Assembly (NCBI GenBank): GCA_010671905.1
Contig: JAAHII010000001.1
Span: 2,914,001 to 2,978,000 of the forward strand
Direction of reading: 5' to 3'
Length of the DNA stretch: 64,000 nt
Source of the DNA: Leptolyngbya sp. SIOISBB
GTDB lineage: Bacteria; Cyanobacteriota; Cyanobacteriia; Phormidesmidales; Phormidesmidaceae
The translations under genes and the position numbers were made by a program. Positions within the stretch are counted from its first letter, which is position 1. The number at the start of each line of letters is the position of its first letter. A model generated the notes under the pieces. That model worked only from the letters and a program-made list of their open reading frames with translations. It ran no database searches and had not been told where the DNA came from. Positions 9,243-18,508 of the stretch are shown one piece after another.

Positions 9243-9950
9243 CTATGGGGATGAGTGTAGTAACTGATAACCCTGGAGCGCTGCAGCCTGTTCTGCCGCT
9301 TTCCGTGATGCTCCGATCCCAGAGCCCAAGCAGCGATCGCCCAGCCAAACTTCTGCCTGAAACCGCTCAGGGTCTCCGTGCGTTTGGCTAATTTCTACCG
9401 TGCGGTAGTCAGGCAGGGTCTTATGCTCCCGCTGCGTGAGTTCCTGAAGGGCCGTCTTGGGATTATTAACTTCGGGGTTATCCACTAACTGCTGAGCCCG
9501 TGTCCTTAGATGCGGATCTAACCAAGGCCGCACTAGTTTTAAATCGCCCTGACTGAGATAAAGCACGGCTAGGATCGCCTCCATGGCATCCGCTAACCGT
9601 TTGGGTCGAGCGGCAGCATCTCCGGCGGCTGCCCTGGATGTTTGCAAAAACTTTTCGACGCCAATATTTTCTGCAATCTGAGTGAGCGTTTGATCACTGA
9701 CGAGGTGAGATCGCACCAAGGTCAAGTCCCCCACGGTAGCGTTGGGGTATTGCTCTATCAAAAATTCCGCCGCTGCCAACCGCAATACCGAGTCGCCAAA
9801 AAATTCCAAGCGTTCATTATTGCGATCGGCAGATGCCGAAGCGTGAATTAGGGCCTGGTCTAACAGTTCCCAGTTCAATCCTTGCTGGGGTAGTCTCAAC
9901 TGTGCGATTAAGGGACGCAACAGGGGCGGTGGTGGCAGCGGCTCGGTCAT
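9243..9950 (-). CDS. rnc: ribonuclease III
   Basis: Endonuclease that cleaves double-stranded RNA in rRNA and mRNA processing. The signature NNERLEFFGDSVLRLA carries the conserved metal-binding Glu and Asp, and LADAMEAILAVLYL holds the second acidic cluster. A C-terminal double-stranded RNA-binding domain starts near NPKTALQELTQ and ends with ASRKAAEQAAALQGYQLL. At 235 residues the length is normal. It stands alone on the minus strand, downstream of nothing recognised and upstream of the IS110 region. Confidence 0.95.
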   Translation of the reverse strand: MTEPLPPPPLLRPLIAQLRLPQQGLNWELLDQALIHASASADRNNERLEFFGDSVLRLAAAEFLIEQYPNATVGDLTLVRSHLVSDQTLTQIAENIGVEKFLQTSRAAAGDAAARPKRLADAMEAILAVLYLSQGDLKLVRPWLDPHLRTRAQQLVDNPEVNNPKTALQELTQREHKTLPDYRTVEISQTHGDPERFQAEVWLGDRCLGSGIGASRKAAEQAAALQGYQLLHSSP

Positions 9951-10443
9951 GATTCAAGGTAAGAATTCACAGTGACACAGTGACTGGGTGGACGACATGA
10001 TCTGCGGGATGCTTGTCCTCAAACTGATTAAGGGCGGGTTTGATGGCCATCTTGGCCGTTCTTAAACGGGTCCGCAAACACATTGATTGGGACCGGCTAG
10101 AAAGCCTACCCAACGAATTTTCCTTGATGGCAAGATCGTCTGCAAATGTGATCGTCCTTCCCCTAAATTACAGACACCGCGCTTTCTTCGTTCACCCCAC
10201 AGTGACCCAAAAGCTTGGTATTTCAGCATAGTCGATTGGCTAACCACTGATACCACCACTGGCAGAGAGACGCTTGGGATTCCCCATCCGGTCTCCTAGA
10301 ACAGCAATCCAAGCGCCCCTAATGCCGATGACGAGCGGGTTGAACACGATATCGGCCACCGGTTTGACAACAGTCGTTAGGATAGAAAGGCGAGTTAAAT
10401 TTAACGACCGCCAGAGACGACCATCACGCTGAGTTGAGAATAG
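9951..10443. other. 493-bp gap with an unexplained minus-strand reading frame
   Basis: No gene is certain. On the minus strand a frame is open from about 10455 down to TAG at 10240-10242. It reads protein-like (VVKPVADIVFNPLVIGIRG, then AWIAVLGDRMGNPKRLS) but has no good start codon in frame. A further 27-codon ATG frame on the same strand lies just upstream of rnc. The plus-strand frames at 10040-10299 look random. This may be the remains of a small gene. Confidence 0.3.
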
Positions 10444-11127
10444 ATGCCCATGACAGCAAGCACTGAACTCCCTTCAGAGCCCAGGGTTTATGAAGGCCAA
10501 TTTGGCCCCTTTACTATTGACGATAGTGATCGCCGAGAAGTGGTGCAGTATCGAGCTGGATTAGCGATCGCGGCACTCAGTTTCGCCTTGGGCACCGCTG
10601 GCATTCTCTGGCGCGGAGAGCTGGATTGGATCGTTCAAAGCGTCAGTTTGCTGTACACCGTTTTTTGGCTCGCCTTGGGATACAGCTTGTTCAAGATTCA
10701 TATTTATCTGCGCCCCCTACATCGGGCACTGCAAGCATTCTGGTTAGTGGGTGGCATAGCGTCGTTGGCGATCGCCCACTTTTCCCCTCAGCCCTTCGCC
10801 CTGACTGTCTTTGAAAATCCCGTCACGCTCTGGGGCGTCGGCTTTACCTTTGCCGCCCTGACCGGCATCTATTTCAAAGAAGGCTTCTGCTTCAACCGTT
10901 TTGAAACCAAAGTATTGACCCCCATCGTGCCGTTTTTACTCCTGGGGCATCTGTTTCAGTTTTTGCCCACGCAGTGGGAAGCCTTTTTGCTAGCATTTTG
11001 GGCCGCTAACTTCGTGATTTTTGCCCTACGCAAAGTCGTGCAACCGATTCCCGATGACATCGGCGACAAAAGCGTTTTTGACTACCTTGAACAACAGCGG
11101 CAGCAACCGACGCCGACCGTTTCATAG
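10444..11127 (+). CDS. integral membrane protein, likely DUF2301
   Basis: A 227-residue protein with about six membrane segments, including AGLAIAALSFALGTAGIL, VSLLYTVFWLALGYSLF, LVGGIASLAIAHF, VGFTFAALTGIYF and FLLAFWAANFVIFAL. The opening VYEGQFGPFTIDDSDR resembles the DUF2301 family of cyanobacteria and plastids as I remember it. Function is unknown. The start is ATG at 10444, with a second ATG two codons later. The hydrophilic C-terminus ends in a Gln-rich stretch. Confidence 0.7.
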   Translation: MPMTASTELPSEPRVYEGQFGPFTIDDSDRREVVQYRAGLAIAALSFALGTAGILWRGELDWIVQSVSLLYTVFWLALGYSLFKIHIYLRPLHRALQAFWLVGGIASLAIAHFSPQPFALTVFENPVTLWGVGFTFAALTGIYFKEGFCFNRFETKVLTPIVPFLLLGHLFQFLPTQWEAFLLAFWAANFVIFALRKVVQPIPDDIGDKSVFDYLEQQRQQPTPTVS

Positions 11128-11417
11128 CCATCACACGCTTCTAGAACTGCCAGTGATGATGCCACCCCAAGTAGTCAAGCGGCCATCGCTACTCGCCCCC
11201 TCTTACCCTCATCCTCTCCACACCCTTATCCCGTACGGGCGAGGCATTCCGTGAACATCATCTTGACGCTGTCGAAATGGTATTCACGAAATGTCTCTCC
11301 CCGATAACGCACCCAACCACCCTCATACCCTGCTACCCTCATACCATCCCTCACCGTGTGCCTTACCCCAGCACCGGGCATCCTAAATGCAGGAAGTCAC
11401 CGTAGGGAGCATCTCCG
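11128..11417. repeat. intergenic repeats: imperfect inverted repeat and CCCTCATACC-type repeats
   Basis: Arms at 11241-11255 (GAGGCATTCCGTGAA) and 11283-11297 (TTCACGAAATGTCTC) pair with two mismatches around a 27-nt loop. Just downstream, TACCCTCATACC-like units recur around 11318-11346. The region lies between the DUF2301-like gene and dprA and contains no gene. Confidence 0.6.
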
Positions 11418-12518
11418 TTGTCGCAGGAAAGAGCACTATGGTTTACCTGGAGTCAGATTCCAGGATTGGGGCCAATCTTACAAAAGCGCATAGCCCAGCA
11501 TTTCGGGTCATTAGCGGCGGCATGGTCGGCTGAGCCAGACAAGTTGTTGGCAGTCGATGGGATTGGGTTAAAGCTGGCTTGGGCGATCTCTGAACACCGT
11601 CCACGTCTGGATCTCGACGCGATTCAGCAGGCTCCCGGCTCGTTCATTACCCCTGCCGACGCGGCTTACCCTGAGCTACTTTACGAAATTCCTGATCCGC
11701 CCCCGATCCTCTACTACCAAGGCAAGCTGGAATTACTATCGGCCTGTCAACAACGCCCCGCCATTGGCATCGTTGGCACCCGCAACCCTTCAGACTATGG
11801 CAAGCGCTGGACTCGTCGCCTAACTAAAACGCTCTGTCGAGCCGGTTTTCCCATCATCTCTGGCTTGGCCGATGGCATTGACCGCATCGCCCACGAAAGC
11901 TGTTTAGAAGCCAACGGTAACACCATTGCCGTTTTGGGCACGGGAGTCGATGTGTTTTATCCCTATCGCAACCGTGATTTATACCGGGAAATCGGCCAAT
12001 CAGGACTCCTATTGAGCGAACATCCCCCCGGTACACAACCTGAAAAAGTACATTTCCCGCGTCGTAATCGCATTATCGCGGGCCTCAGTCGAGCCACCTT
12101 GGTCACCGAAGCACCACGTAAATCCGGCGCTTTGATTACAGCCAAACTCGCGAACGATTATGGACGCGATGTTTTTGCCTTACCGGGCTCCCTCGATAAT
12201 GTGCGTTGCCACGGCTGTTTGGATATTTTGAGTCAAGGTGCCCAAATGATTCTCCGAGAGGACACGTTGGTCGAAGCCCTCGGTGCCATTCCCGTTGCCC
12301 CGGCGGTGCCCTCTGCTAAGGTGTGCCCAGATTTGCCCGCACCTCTATTGGCCGTTTTCCAAGCCATTACGGTAGAAGCACGATCGCTCGATGCCATTGT
12401 GCCGCAGGTCAGCGAGCTGTCTACCGGCGACATCCTCAGCGCACTGACCCAGTTAGAGTTGATGGGATTGATCAATTGCGTTCCAGGCACTCAGCAGTAT
12501 CAGCTTTGTCCAGAGTAA
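11418..12518 (+). CDS. dprA: DNA processing protein DprA
   Basis: Loads RecA onto incoming single-stranded DNA during natural transformation, in the cytoplasm. Order: N-terminal helix-hairpin-helix/SAM-like region (IPGLGPILQKRIAQHFG and VDGIGLKLAW), then the Rossmann core with GIVGTRNPSDYGKRW, ISGLADGIDRIAHE, FPRRNRIIAGLS and GALITAKLANDYGRDVFALPG. A C-terminal winged helix covers about residues 300-366 (SALTQLELMGLI). Length 366 is typical. The start is TTG at 11418, chosen because homologues begin near ERALWFTWSQIPG. Fits a naturally competent cyanobacterium. Confidence 0.95.
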   Translation: MSQERALWFTWSQIPGLGPILQKRIAQHFGSLAAAWSAEPDKLLAVDGIGLKLAWAISEHRPRLDLDAIQQAPGSFITPADAAYPELLYEIPDPPPILYYQGKLELLSACQQRPAIGIVGTRNPSDYGKRWTRRLTKTLCRAGFPIISGLADGIDRIAHESCLEANGNTIAVLGTGVDVFYPYRNRDLYREIGQSGLLLSEHPPGTQPEKVHFPRRNRIIAGLSRATLVTEAPRKSGALITAKLANDYGRDVFALPGSLDNVRCHGCLDILSQGAQMILREDTLVEALGAIPVAPAVPSAKVCPDLPAPLLAVFQAITVEARSLDAIVPQVSELSTGDILSALTQLELMGLINCVPGTQQYQLCPE

Positions 12519-12636
12519 ATCTGATGGGCGCAGGTGCAGCCTCTCTATCGTTCGTCACACTGCGATCGCCAAACTTCTCTGGGTCACCTAAACTAACTGA
12601 CAGCAAGCCTACTGGCCAACTTCACTTCCACGGCCC

Positions 12637-14053
12637 ATGACGCATACCCCTCAATACGCTCAGCCACCTCTGGACTTTTTGCCGCCCAAGTTTGATCCCA
12701 AAGTGCTGGGGATGATGAGAACGGTCCTCCCGATCTGGATGCAGTGGAAAAGCAGCGTGAAAACCTTAGATATTCAGGGTGCAGAGATCTTGATTGATCT
12801 CTTTCATCAATTTGAGACCACAGATGCCCGCTTTCTCATCGCCTTTCGTCATCCCAGCCCAGACGATGCCTACTGTTTGATGAATCTGCTGTGGAACGAG
12901 TTGCCCAAAAATCAGTCGAAAACTCGGTAACCCCCTGCCTCGTAAGCCCCACGTACACTTCATCTACGATCGCGGCATTCCCCTTTGGGCCGGCGGTTGG
13001 ATTGGGGAACTGTATTCGCGGTTAGGCGGTACGTCCATTCAGCGGGGCAAAGTGGATCGCCAAGGTCTCAAATCAGCCCGCAACCTGTTTGCCAACGGTC
13101 AGTTTCCGATGGCGGCGGCTCCCGAAGGCGCCAACAACGGCCATACAGAAATCGTCAGTCCCTTTGAACCGGGTATTGCTCAGTTCGGCTTTTGGTGCGT
13201 TGACGATTTACTCAAAGCTGACCGCCAAGAAAAGGTGTTCATCGTCCCTTTGGGCATTCAATATTTTTATCGAGACGCTCCCTGGCAGCCAATTGCTGAA
13301 CTGGTGTCGCAATTAGAAGTCGACCTTGGCATTGCCTCCTCCGGAGACACACCGGCTCAAAAGCTCTCGGCCGATCCAGAAACGATCGCTCAAGACCTCT
13401 ACCCTCGCCTCGTGCAATTAGGTTGGCGTCTCCTAGAAATCATGGAATCGTATTACAGCGATTTTTTCCAAGTTTCATTTGCCTCGACTGCTGTACCCAC
13501 CGACCACTCGGCCAATGAACTCGCGGCGCGGCTCAATCGCTTGTTAAACGCAGCGTTAGAAGTGGCCGAGTCATTTTTCCACATTCCTCCCAAGGGCTCT
13601 GTGATTGATCGCTGCCGCAAAATTGAACAGGCCGGTTGGGATTGGATTTATCGTGAAGATCTGCGGCCAGAAAAGGCCCTCTCGCCTGTGGAGCGAGGAC
13701 TGGCCGACCGTATTGCCGAAGAAGCCGAACTCCGCATGTGGCACATGCGCCTGGTTGAAAGCTTTGTCGCGGTGACCGGTGATTATGTCAAAACCAAACC
13801 ATCGGTTGAGCGCTTTGCCGAAACCTTGCTACTACTAAGGGATACGCTGACGCGTATTAAAGGAGAAAGTCCTTTTCCTCGTCCTACTTTGGGCGACCAG
13901 TTGGCATATCTCGCGGTGGGTGAACCACTATCTGTCAGCGATCGCTGGCCCGCCTACAAACAGAACCGTCGTCAAGCCATCGCTGATCTCACGACAGATT
14001 TACAAATTGCAGTCCAATCCTTGATCACTGCGGAACAACCGTCGAGGTCGTGA
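12637..14053 (+). CDS. PlsC-like acyltransferase, interrupted by one frameshift
   Basis: Resembles 1-acyl-glycerol-3-phosphate acyltransferases, which acylate lysophosphatidate at the membrane. The first frame (12637-12930) has the HX4D motif in FRHPSPDDAY. The second (reading from about 12911, with GTG at 13052 as its first start) has RGIPLWAGGW, GTSIQRGKVDR and the PEG motif in APEGANNGH. The frames join exactly if one A is removed from the A5 run at 12907-12911. The joined protein is about 471 residues, with a long C-terminal extension of unknown role. The last 29 bp overlap the DUF1802 gene on the other strand. Confidence 0.75.
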
Positions 14054-14618
14054 TGGGAGCGATCGCCGCCTCAAGTGCTGCTACCTGCTCCTGATAGGCT
14101 GCCGCTGTCATAACCGGCAAACTCTCAGACCAAGTCGGTACATCTGCCAACTCAATCCAAGAACGACAACCGCCGTACCGCTTGGCATACGTTAACTGGA
14201 GCGGCGTGGCGAAGCGGTGGACTCGCAACAGCAGAACATAAGCTGGGCGTTCAGGTTTCCAGGCTAGTCGTTCTGTCAACCAAGCATCCGTCCAAATATG
14301 AAAAGGCTGTAACCGCTGCTCCAAGTCAGGGCCGGTCAATTGCAGTTGATGAGTAATTTCAGCCCAGCCCAACAGTGCCACGTCATCCCCAAGCTGTGGA
14401 ACGGTTTGAGATGAGACCCGCGATCGCCAAGGTTCTCGCATCGCGGCAGCAGACTGATGCTCATAAGTGGGAAAAAGGAGTGCGCGATCGCTCGGCACAT
14501 TAAACACGGGCTTGGTTTCGTGGATACCGCCCTTGCGGATCAACAGCATGAGATCGCCAGTCAGCAGGGCTTCAACCGCCACTGCCCACTCCTTTAAGGC
14601 CCAGGTAATCTCCGCCAT
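14025..14618 (-). CDS. DUF1802 family protein
   Basis: A 197-residue cytoplasmic protein of unknown function. The opening ALKEWAVAVEALLTGDLM, then LIRKGGIHE and LLFPTYEHQ, are the hallmarks of DUF1802, common in cyanobacteria. No signal peptide or membrane segment. Its 3' end overlaps the convergent acyltransferase gene by 29 bp. Confidence 0.85.
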   Translation of the reverse strand: MAEITWALKEWAVAVEALLTGDLMLLIRKGGIHETKPVFNVPSDRALLFPTYEHQSAAAMREPWRSRVSSQTVPQLGDDVALLGWAEITHQLQLTGPDLEQRLQPFHIWTDAWLTERLAWKPERPAYVLLLRVHRFATPLQLTYAKRYGGCRSWIELADVPTWSESLPVMTAAAYQEQVAALEAAIAPITTSTVVPQ

Positions 14619-14678
14619 AAACCCTCTCTTCTTTGACTTCAGGCGCCAATCGTCTCCAGGCTAGCGCGACAAACACTT

Positions 14679-15419
14679 TTAGGGTAAGAATTGTAACTGT
14701 TGAGGCTCAGTCAAGACCGCATCGGCACCCGCGATCGCCGGACTGCCCCCCCAAGTCACGCTAATAAATCCTCGACAGTCACTGCGACGAGCCAGTTCTC
14801 CATCATGTCCTGAATCACCAATCACCAGGCAATGTTCAGGGGCAACCTCCAACTGCTCACAGGCTGTCCACACCATTTGCGGGTCAGGCTTGACGGGAGG
14901 CGCTTCGCTACCAGCCACCCACTCAATAAGCGGTGCCATTCCATATCGAGTAAGAAATTTCTGAATATTCGAGGTGCTGTCACCAGAGAGTACGGCCTGT
15001 TTTAAGCCCATTTCGGACGCCTGACGTAGCAAGGCTACAATGCCCGAAAAAGGCGGCGTCAAATCGGCTTTATGCCTGAAATCACGACCACATTCCGCAA
15101 ATGTCGTTTGAGCGAGTTTGAGTGAGTCTGTCCACGCTTTCCCCGTCGCCACCACGTAGGCTGCTGCTGCCACTTCGTTTTCGTAGCGGGTGCCCACCGC
15201 CATCAGACCCGTCGGATCATATTGCCCGTCAACACACCCAAAAGCCGTCATCAAGTCATCGTAAATGCCAGGAACTTGTTGGTCGAGGTGGTGCGATCTC
15301 TGATGTGCCAACTCCCGTAAAAAGCCATGAGAATCCGCCAATGTCCCATCTTTGTCCCACAAAATCGCCGCAATTTGAGGAAAACAGGTTTTTCCGCATT
15401 GAACGGTCAAGAAGTTCAT
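14679..15419 (-). CDS. HAD-family hydrolase, phosphoglycolate phosphatase-like
   Basis: Probably a small-molecule phosphatase. HAD motifs in order: LWDKDGTLADS (nucleophile Asp), AVLSGDST (motif II), VKPDP (Lys of motif III) and VIGDSGHDGELARRS (motif IV). The long cap region between motifs I and II places it in the subfamily I (Gph/PGP-like) group. Length 246. Substrate is not deducible. The next minus-strand gene ends at the same point (15419), so the pair may be co-transcribed. Confidence 0.85.
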   Translation of the reverse strand: MNFLTVQCGKTCFPQIAAILWDKDGTLADSHGFLRELAHQRSHHLDQQVPGIYDDLMTAFGCVDGQYDPTGLMAVGTRYENEVAAAAYVVATGKAWTDSLKLAQTTFAECGRDFRHKADLTPPFSGIVALLRQASEMGLKQAVLSGDSTSNIQKFLTRYGMAPLIEWVAGSEAPPVKPDPQMVWTACEQLEVAPEHCLVIGDSGHDGELARRSDCRGFISVTWGGSPAIAGADAVLTEPQQLQFLP

Positions 15420-15865
15420 TATTTCAGGTAAAGCGGTTGAGTTTCGCTATAGAAGCGACTGAAAGGAGAAGTCCGATAGCGATCATACACGTCTTGCACA
15501 GCCGCCATTGCTTCCGGTAACAGATGCCCTGCCAGCTCCACATCTCTGCCGCGTCGCTGAATAATGAGTGCGGCATTGACGACTTTAGGCACCGTCGTTT
15601 TCCTCTGCTTTTGTGTGAGTGGTAACAAGTCAGTCTTACAGATACTGAAGAGCTTACGGTAGCGACCAAAAATAGCTTCCCCCACCACTATTTCATTCAG
15701 CTTGAAGGTAATAATTCTTCTAACAAAGACTGTCCGCAGAAGAAATTTTCCGACAAAATAAGAGGGCAGAGAAAAAGTTAATACTTGCAATCCCCAAGCA
15801 GCGAGAATTATTAGAAAATATTCTGGATTTTCCAGATTTTCCAGATACGAAGGTAGCCCAAATAA
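15419..15865 (-). CDS. C-terminal half of a membrane protein, in frame with the preceding gene
   Basis: Open frame of 148 codons directly after the stop of the gene at 15866-16633 and in the same frame. It has no ATG near its start; the first usual start is TTG at 15790. It has one hydrophobic stretch (FLIILAAWGLQVLTFSLP), then a soluble part with FKLNEIVVGEAIFGRYRK and RRGRDVELAGHLLPEAM. I do not recognise the family. Most simply it is the tail of the upstream gene after a nonsense change. Confidence 0.5.
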   Translation of the reverse strand, partial: LFGLPSYLENLENPEYFLIILAAWGLQVLTFSLPSYFVGKFLLRTVFVRRIITFKLNEIVVGEAIFGRYRKLFSICKTDLLPLTQKQRKTTVPKVVNAALIIQRRGRDVELAGHLLPEAMAAVQDVYDRYRTSPFSRFYSETQPLYLK

Positions 15866-16633
15866 TTATATTTGGGCTAAACCGAAACAAGCAAAAATGA
15901 AGAAAACCAACGCTATAATGAGTATAAAAAAACTAGCCTGTAAATCCTGAGAAGAAATCAGATAAAAGTCAATATTTACAGACCCAATTTCCTTGTTCAG
16001 CAAGAAAGGGCGGAGTTTGAACAGATTAACAAGTGCCTGAATGAAAGATTTTGGCTGCTGGTCTTCAATAAGATCAGGTATTACTCTACTACGAACAGTA
16101 GGAATATTCTTCTTGATACAGTCTTTCAAAAACTCTTCCTCTGACAGGTAAGCAATCTTCAATTCTGCCAATACAAAGAAGATTAGCCCAATACAAGGAA
16201 TCATACAGAAACTAGTGATCGGATCCTTGGTCATCATCAATTCTGGGAAGAGATGAACAATTTCTGAGAATGGATCTATTGGATGACTAGGTGTCCAGTC
16301 CTGGCCAACAAGGGACATATTCGCGGCTGATGCAATAACTGGCGAAATGCACCATAATCCAAATATCAAAATTCCTATGCTCTTTAGCAACGTAGACAGC
16401 GTTATACCTTGCCATTGCCATTGGTGTTTTTGACGGTGCTGAATCGCAAAGTGGACGAGTATACCAACCCAAATCGCAGTCAAAACACACCTTGCAATTC
16501 CATTTATGGGCAAGAGCATTTGCGGCATCATGCCGAAGCAAAAGACGATGAACAGCTGGTAGTCAAACGATGAGGGCGGCTTTTGCGAACGCAGTGGTAT
16601 GCGGCGGAGAAATTTTGGAAAGCGACGTGTCAT
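15866..16633 (-). CDS. membrane protein of unknown function (possibly truncated by a stop)
   Basis: A 255-residue protein with four hydrophobic segments: near residues 27-60, LKSIGILIFGLWCISPVIA, CMIPCIGLIFFVLAEL and FFILIIALVFFIFACFG at the very end. A soluble stretch rich in charged residues lies between the third and fourth. The stop (TAA, 15866-15868) falls right after the last segment, and an open frame continues for 148 codons in register. No family recognised. Starts at ATG 16633. Confidence 0.55.
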   Translation of the reverse strand: MTRRFPKFLRRIPLRSQKPPSSFDYQLFIVFCFGMMPQMLLPINGIARCVLTAIWVGILVHFAIQHRQKHQWQWQGITLSTLLKSIGILIFGLWCISPVIASAANMSLVGQDWTPSHPIDPFSEIVHLFPELMMTKDPITSFCMIPCIGLIFFVLAELKIAYLSEEEFLKDCIKKNIPTVRSRVIPDLIEDQQPKSFIQALVNLFKLRPFLLNKEIGSVNIDFYLISSQDLQASFFILIIALVFFIFACFGLAQI

Positions 16634-16732
16634 GGTGAGAGTATCCCTAATCAGGTATCGCTTACTTCAGCATTCCCAATTATTCGGGCACTTGCCGTAG
16701 GTCATCTCTGCCAAAAAAATCTGTACTAAACC

Positions 16733-16763
16733 AAAAAGGAGCCGTGAATAAATCACGGCTCCT
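16733..16763 (-). terminator. rho-independent terminator of rpsA
   Basis: Perfect 11-bp stem (16737-16747 with 16753-16763, GGAGCCGTGA paired) around a 5-nt loop, followed on the minus strand by TTTTT. It lies 24 bp after the rpsA stop. Confidence 0.9.
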
Positions 16764-16787
16764 AAATTCCAAAAGCAATTAATCGCC

Positions 16788-17777
16788 TTACTCTTCAGTG
16801 GCAGAGAAGTCTTCGTCGCCGTAGTCTTCAGTAACCTCATCAACACCACCTTGAGCGGCGGCTTCCTCTTCGGCTTTCTTGGCCATGGCTTCGCGATATT
16901 TCTCAGCCATTTCCTCAGCTTTGTCGAACACCAGGTCAGGGTTCTTGACCATATCACCGGGTTCGGGCTCAAGCTGCTTGGTGGAAAGTGAGATACGACC
17001 ACGCTCAGCATCAAGGTCAATGATCATGACCTTGATTTCGTCATTCACGTTGAAGACGCTGTGAGGCGTATCAATGTGATCATGAGAAATCTCGGAAATG
17101 TGAAGCAAGCCGCTGACACCGCCGATGTCGATAAACGCGCCATAGGGCTTCAGACCACGGACGGTACCCAACACGACTTCGCCCACTTCCAGGCCATTCA
17201 TCTTGCGCTCAACCAGTGCGCGACGGTGGCTCAGGACAAGACGGTTACGCTCTTCATCCACTTCCAAAAATTTCAGTGGCAACTCTTCAGCAACCAAGTC
17301 TTCTTTAGGCTTACGAGTGCTGATGTGAGAGCCGGGAATGAAGCCGCGCAACCCTTCAATGCGAACGAGCGCACCACCGCGATTGGTCGCAAACACTTCG
17401 GAACGCACAGTGGCATCTTCTTGCTGCAGCTGGCGAACCCGCTCCCAGGCTCGCATGTACTCAATGCGGCGAATGGAAAGGGTGAGCTGACCATCTTCAT
17501 TCTCATCCGTCAGGATAAAGAACTCACGGGTTTCATCCGATTGCAAAACCTCATCCGGACTTTCCACACGGTTGATCGACATTTCCTGAATGGGAATGTA
17601 GGCGGCAGTCTTAGCACCAATGTCGATGAGTGCGCCCCGGGGCTCTAAGCTGAAAACTGTGCCAGCAACAGTATCACCCGGGCTGAAGTGATAGTCGTAC
17701 TTATCTAACAGTGCTGCAAAATCGTCGTGGGTAAACCCAATATCTGGACCCTTTTCCTGCTCTACCTGATTGACCAT
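16788..17777 (-). CDS. rpsA: 30S ribosomal protein S1
   Basis: Binds mRNA on the small ribosomal subunit and helps initiation. It has three S1/OB-fold repeats: about residues 32-100 (GDTVAGTVFSLEPRGALIDIG), 115-185 (VRSEVFATNRGGALVRIEG) and 195-270 (GEVVLGTVRGLKPYGAFIDIG). An acidic Glu/Ala-rich tail follows. Three repeats and 329 residues match cyanobacterial and plastid S1, not the six-repeat enterobacterial form. A strong terminator follows the stop. Confidence 0.95.
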   Translation of the reverse strand: MVNQVEQEKGPDIGFTHDDFAALLDKYDYHFSPGDTVAGTVFSLEPRGALIDIGAKTAAYIPIQEMSINRVESPDEVLQSDETREFFILTDENEDGQLTLSIRRIEYMRAWERVRQLQQEDATVRSEVFATNRGGALVRIEGLRGFIPGSHISTRKPKEDLVAEELPLKFLEVDEERNRLVLSHRRALVERKMNGLEVGEVVLGTVRGLKPYGAFIDIGGVSGLLHISEISHDHIDTPHSVFNVNDEIKVMIIDLDAERGRISLSTKQLEPEPGDMVKNPDLVFDKAEEMAEKYREAMAKKAEEEAAAQGGVDEVTEDYGDEDFSATEE

Positions 17778-18170
17778 GCTAATGTTTACCTACCGTTTTC
17801 TCCGTTATGGGGTGTTCTCCTCAGTTCGCAAGGGACCGAGCAAAATGGGCTAATGCCCACGATTGACCTCGCACTTAAGCAGACGAGGCTGGCGGGAGAC
17901 AGCGCTCTCGCAAGAATTTCGATTATACCTGAAAACAATGGCCACTTGCTGATTAGGTATCGGAAAAATTGCAAGTCTTGGCAGCAGTCTGTTCACAACG
18001 AACAGCTGCGATTCTTGGCTGCCCTGGTTGCTTCGTAGAACTCTAAAACTTTACCCTCAGGTCGTTTCTAAGCTCAGTAAAGCTATCAGTCTCGGATTGA
18101 TCCATGAGCTGCTTAGGAATGAGAATTGAATAAATTCCGCAATTTGTCTTGAAGCAAAGCCGGATGTCAT
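17778..18170. other. gap upstream of rpsA, no gene seen
   Basis: The rpsA leader and promoter should lie in its first part on the minus strand, but I see no clear -35/-10 pair. The plus-strand frame at 17727-18038 overlaps the rpsA start and looks like a shadow. Confidence 0.4.
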
Positions 18171-18264
18171 ATCCCCTCCTGGGAGGGGCAGCGGGGTGGG
18201 TTGGCCGGTAGTGCGAGCGATCGGAACCCACCCTGCCCTGCGAGCACCCCTCCCGAGAGAGGAT
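18171..18264. repeat. about 94-bp palindromic intergenic repeat, copy A
   Basis: GC-rich element with outer complementary ends (ATCCCCTCCTGGGAGGGG at the left, CACCCCTCCCGAGAGAGGAT at the right) and inner GTGGGTT / AACCCAC pairing. It matches in architecture the element at 37873-37966. A cruciform or folded RNA is likely. Between it and the permease gene at 18509 I see nothing else. Confidence 0.75.
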
Positions 18265-18508
18265 AAATCAGCACATTTTTTAATTTCCGATCCTTAGCGT
18301 ACATCAACCTGTCATTTTGATATCACCCACGCGGCACTGATCGCCCTGTAGCCTCATTGCTCAAAGCTCAATGAGTGGATGCTTGAGTCAATACTGTGCA
18401 GTCAACGACAGTGGGATGACAATCCCTTTTCATGAACCTACGTCGATCGCTGAAAGAACGCGATAAGGTTTGTACGGAAGTTGCTTTAGTATCTGTAGTA
18501 GGTGACCA

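Noticed and set aside
10040-10299. Two overlapping plus-strand frames of 63 and 70 codons
   Set aside because: No domain pattern, and the minus strand of the same region is more protein-like.
17061-17648. 195-codon plus-strand frame
   Set aside because: Exactly antisense to rpsA, with no family pattern; shadow of a highly biased coding sequence.
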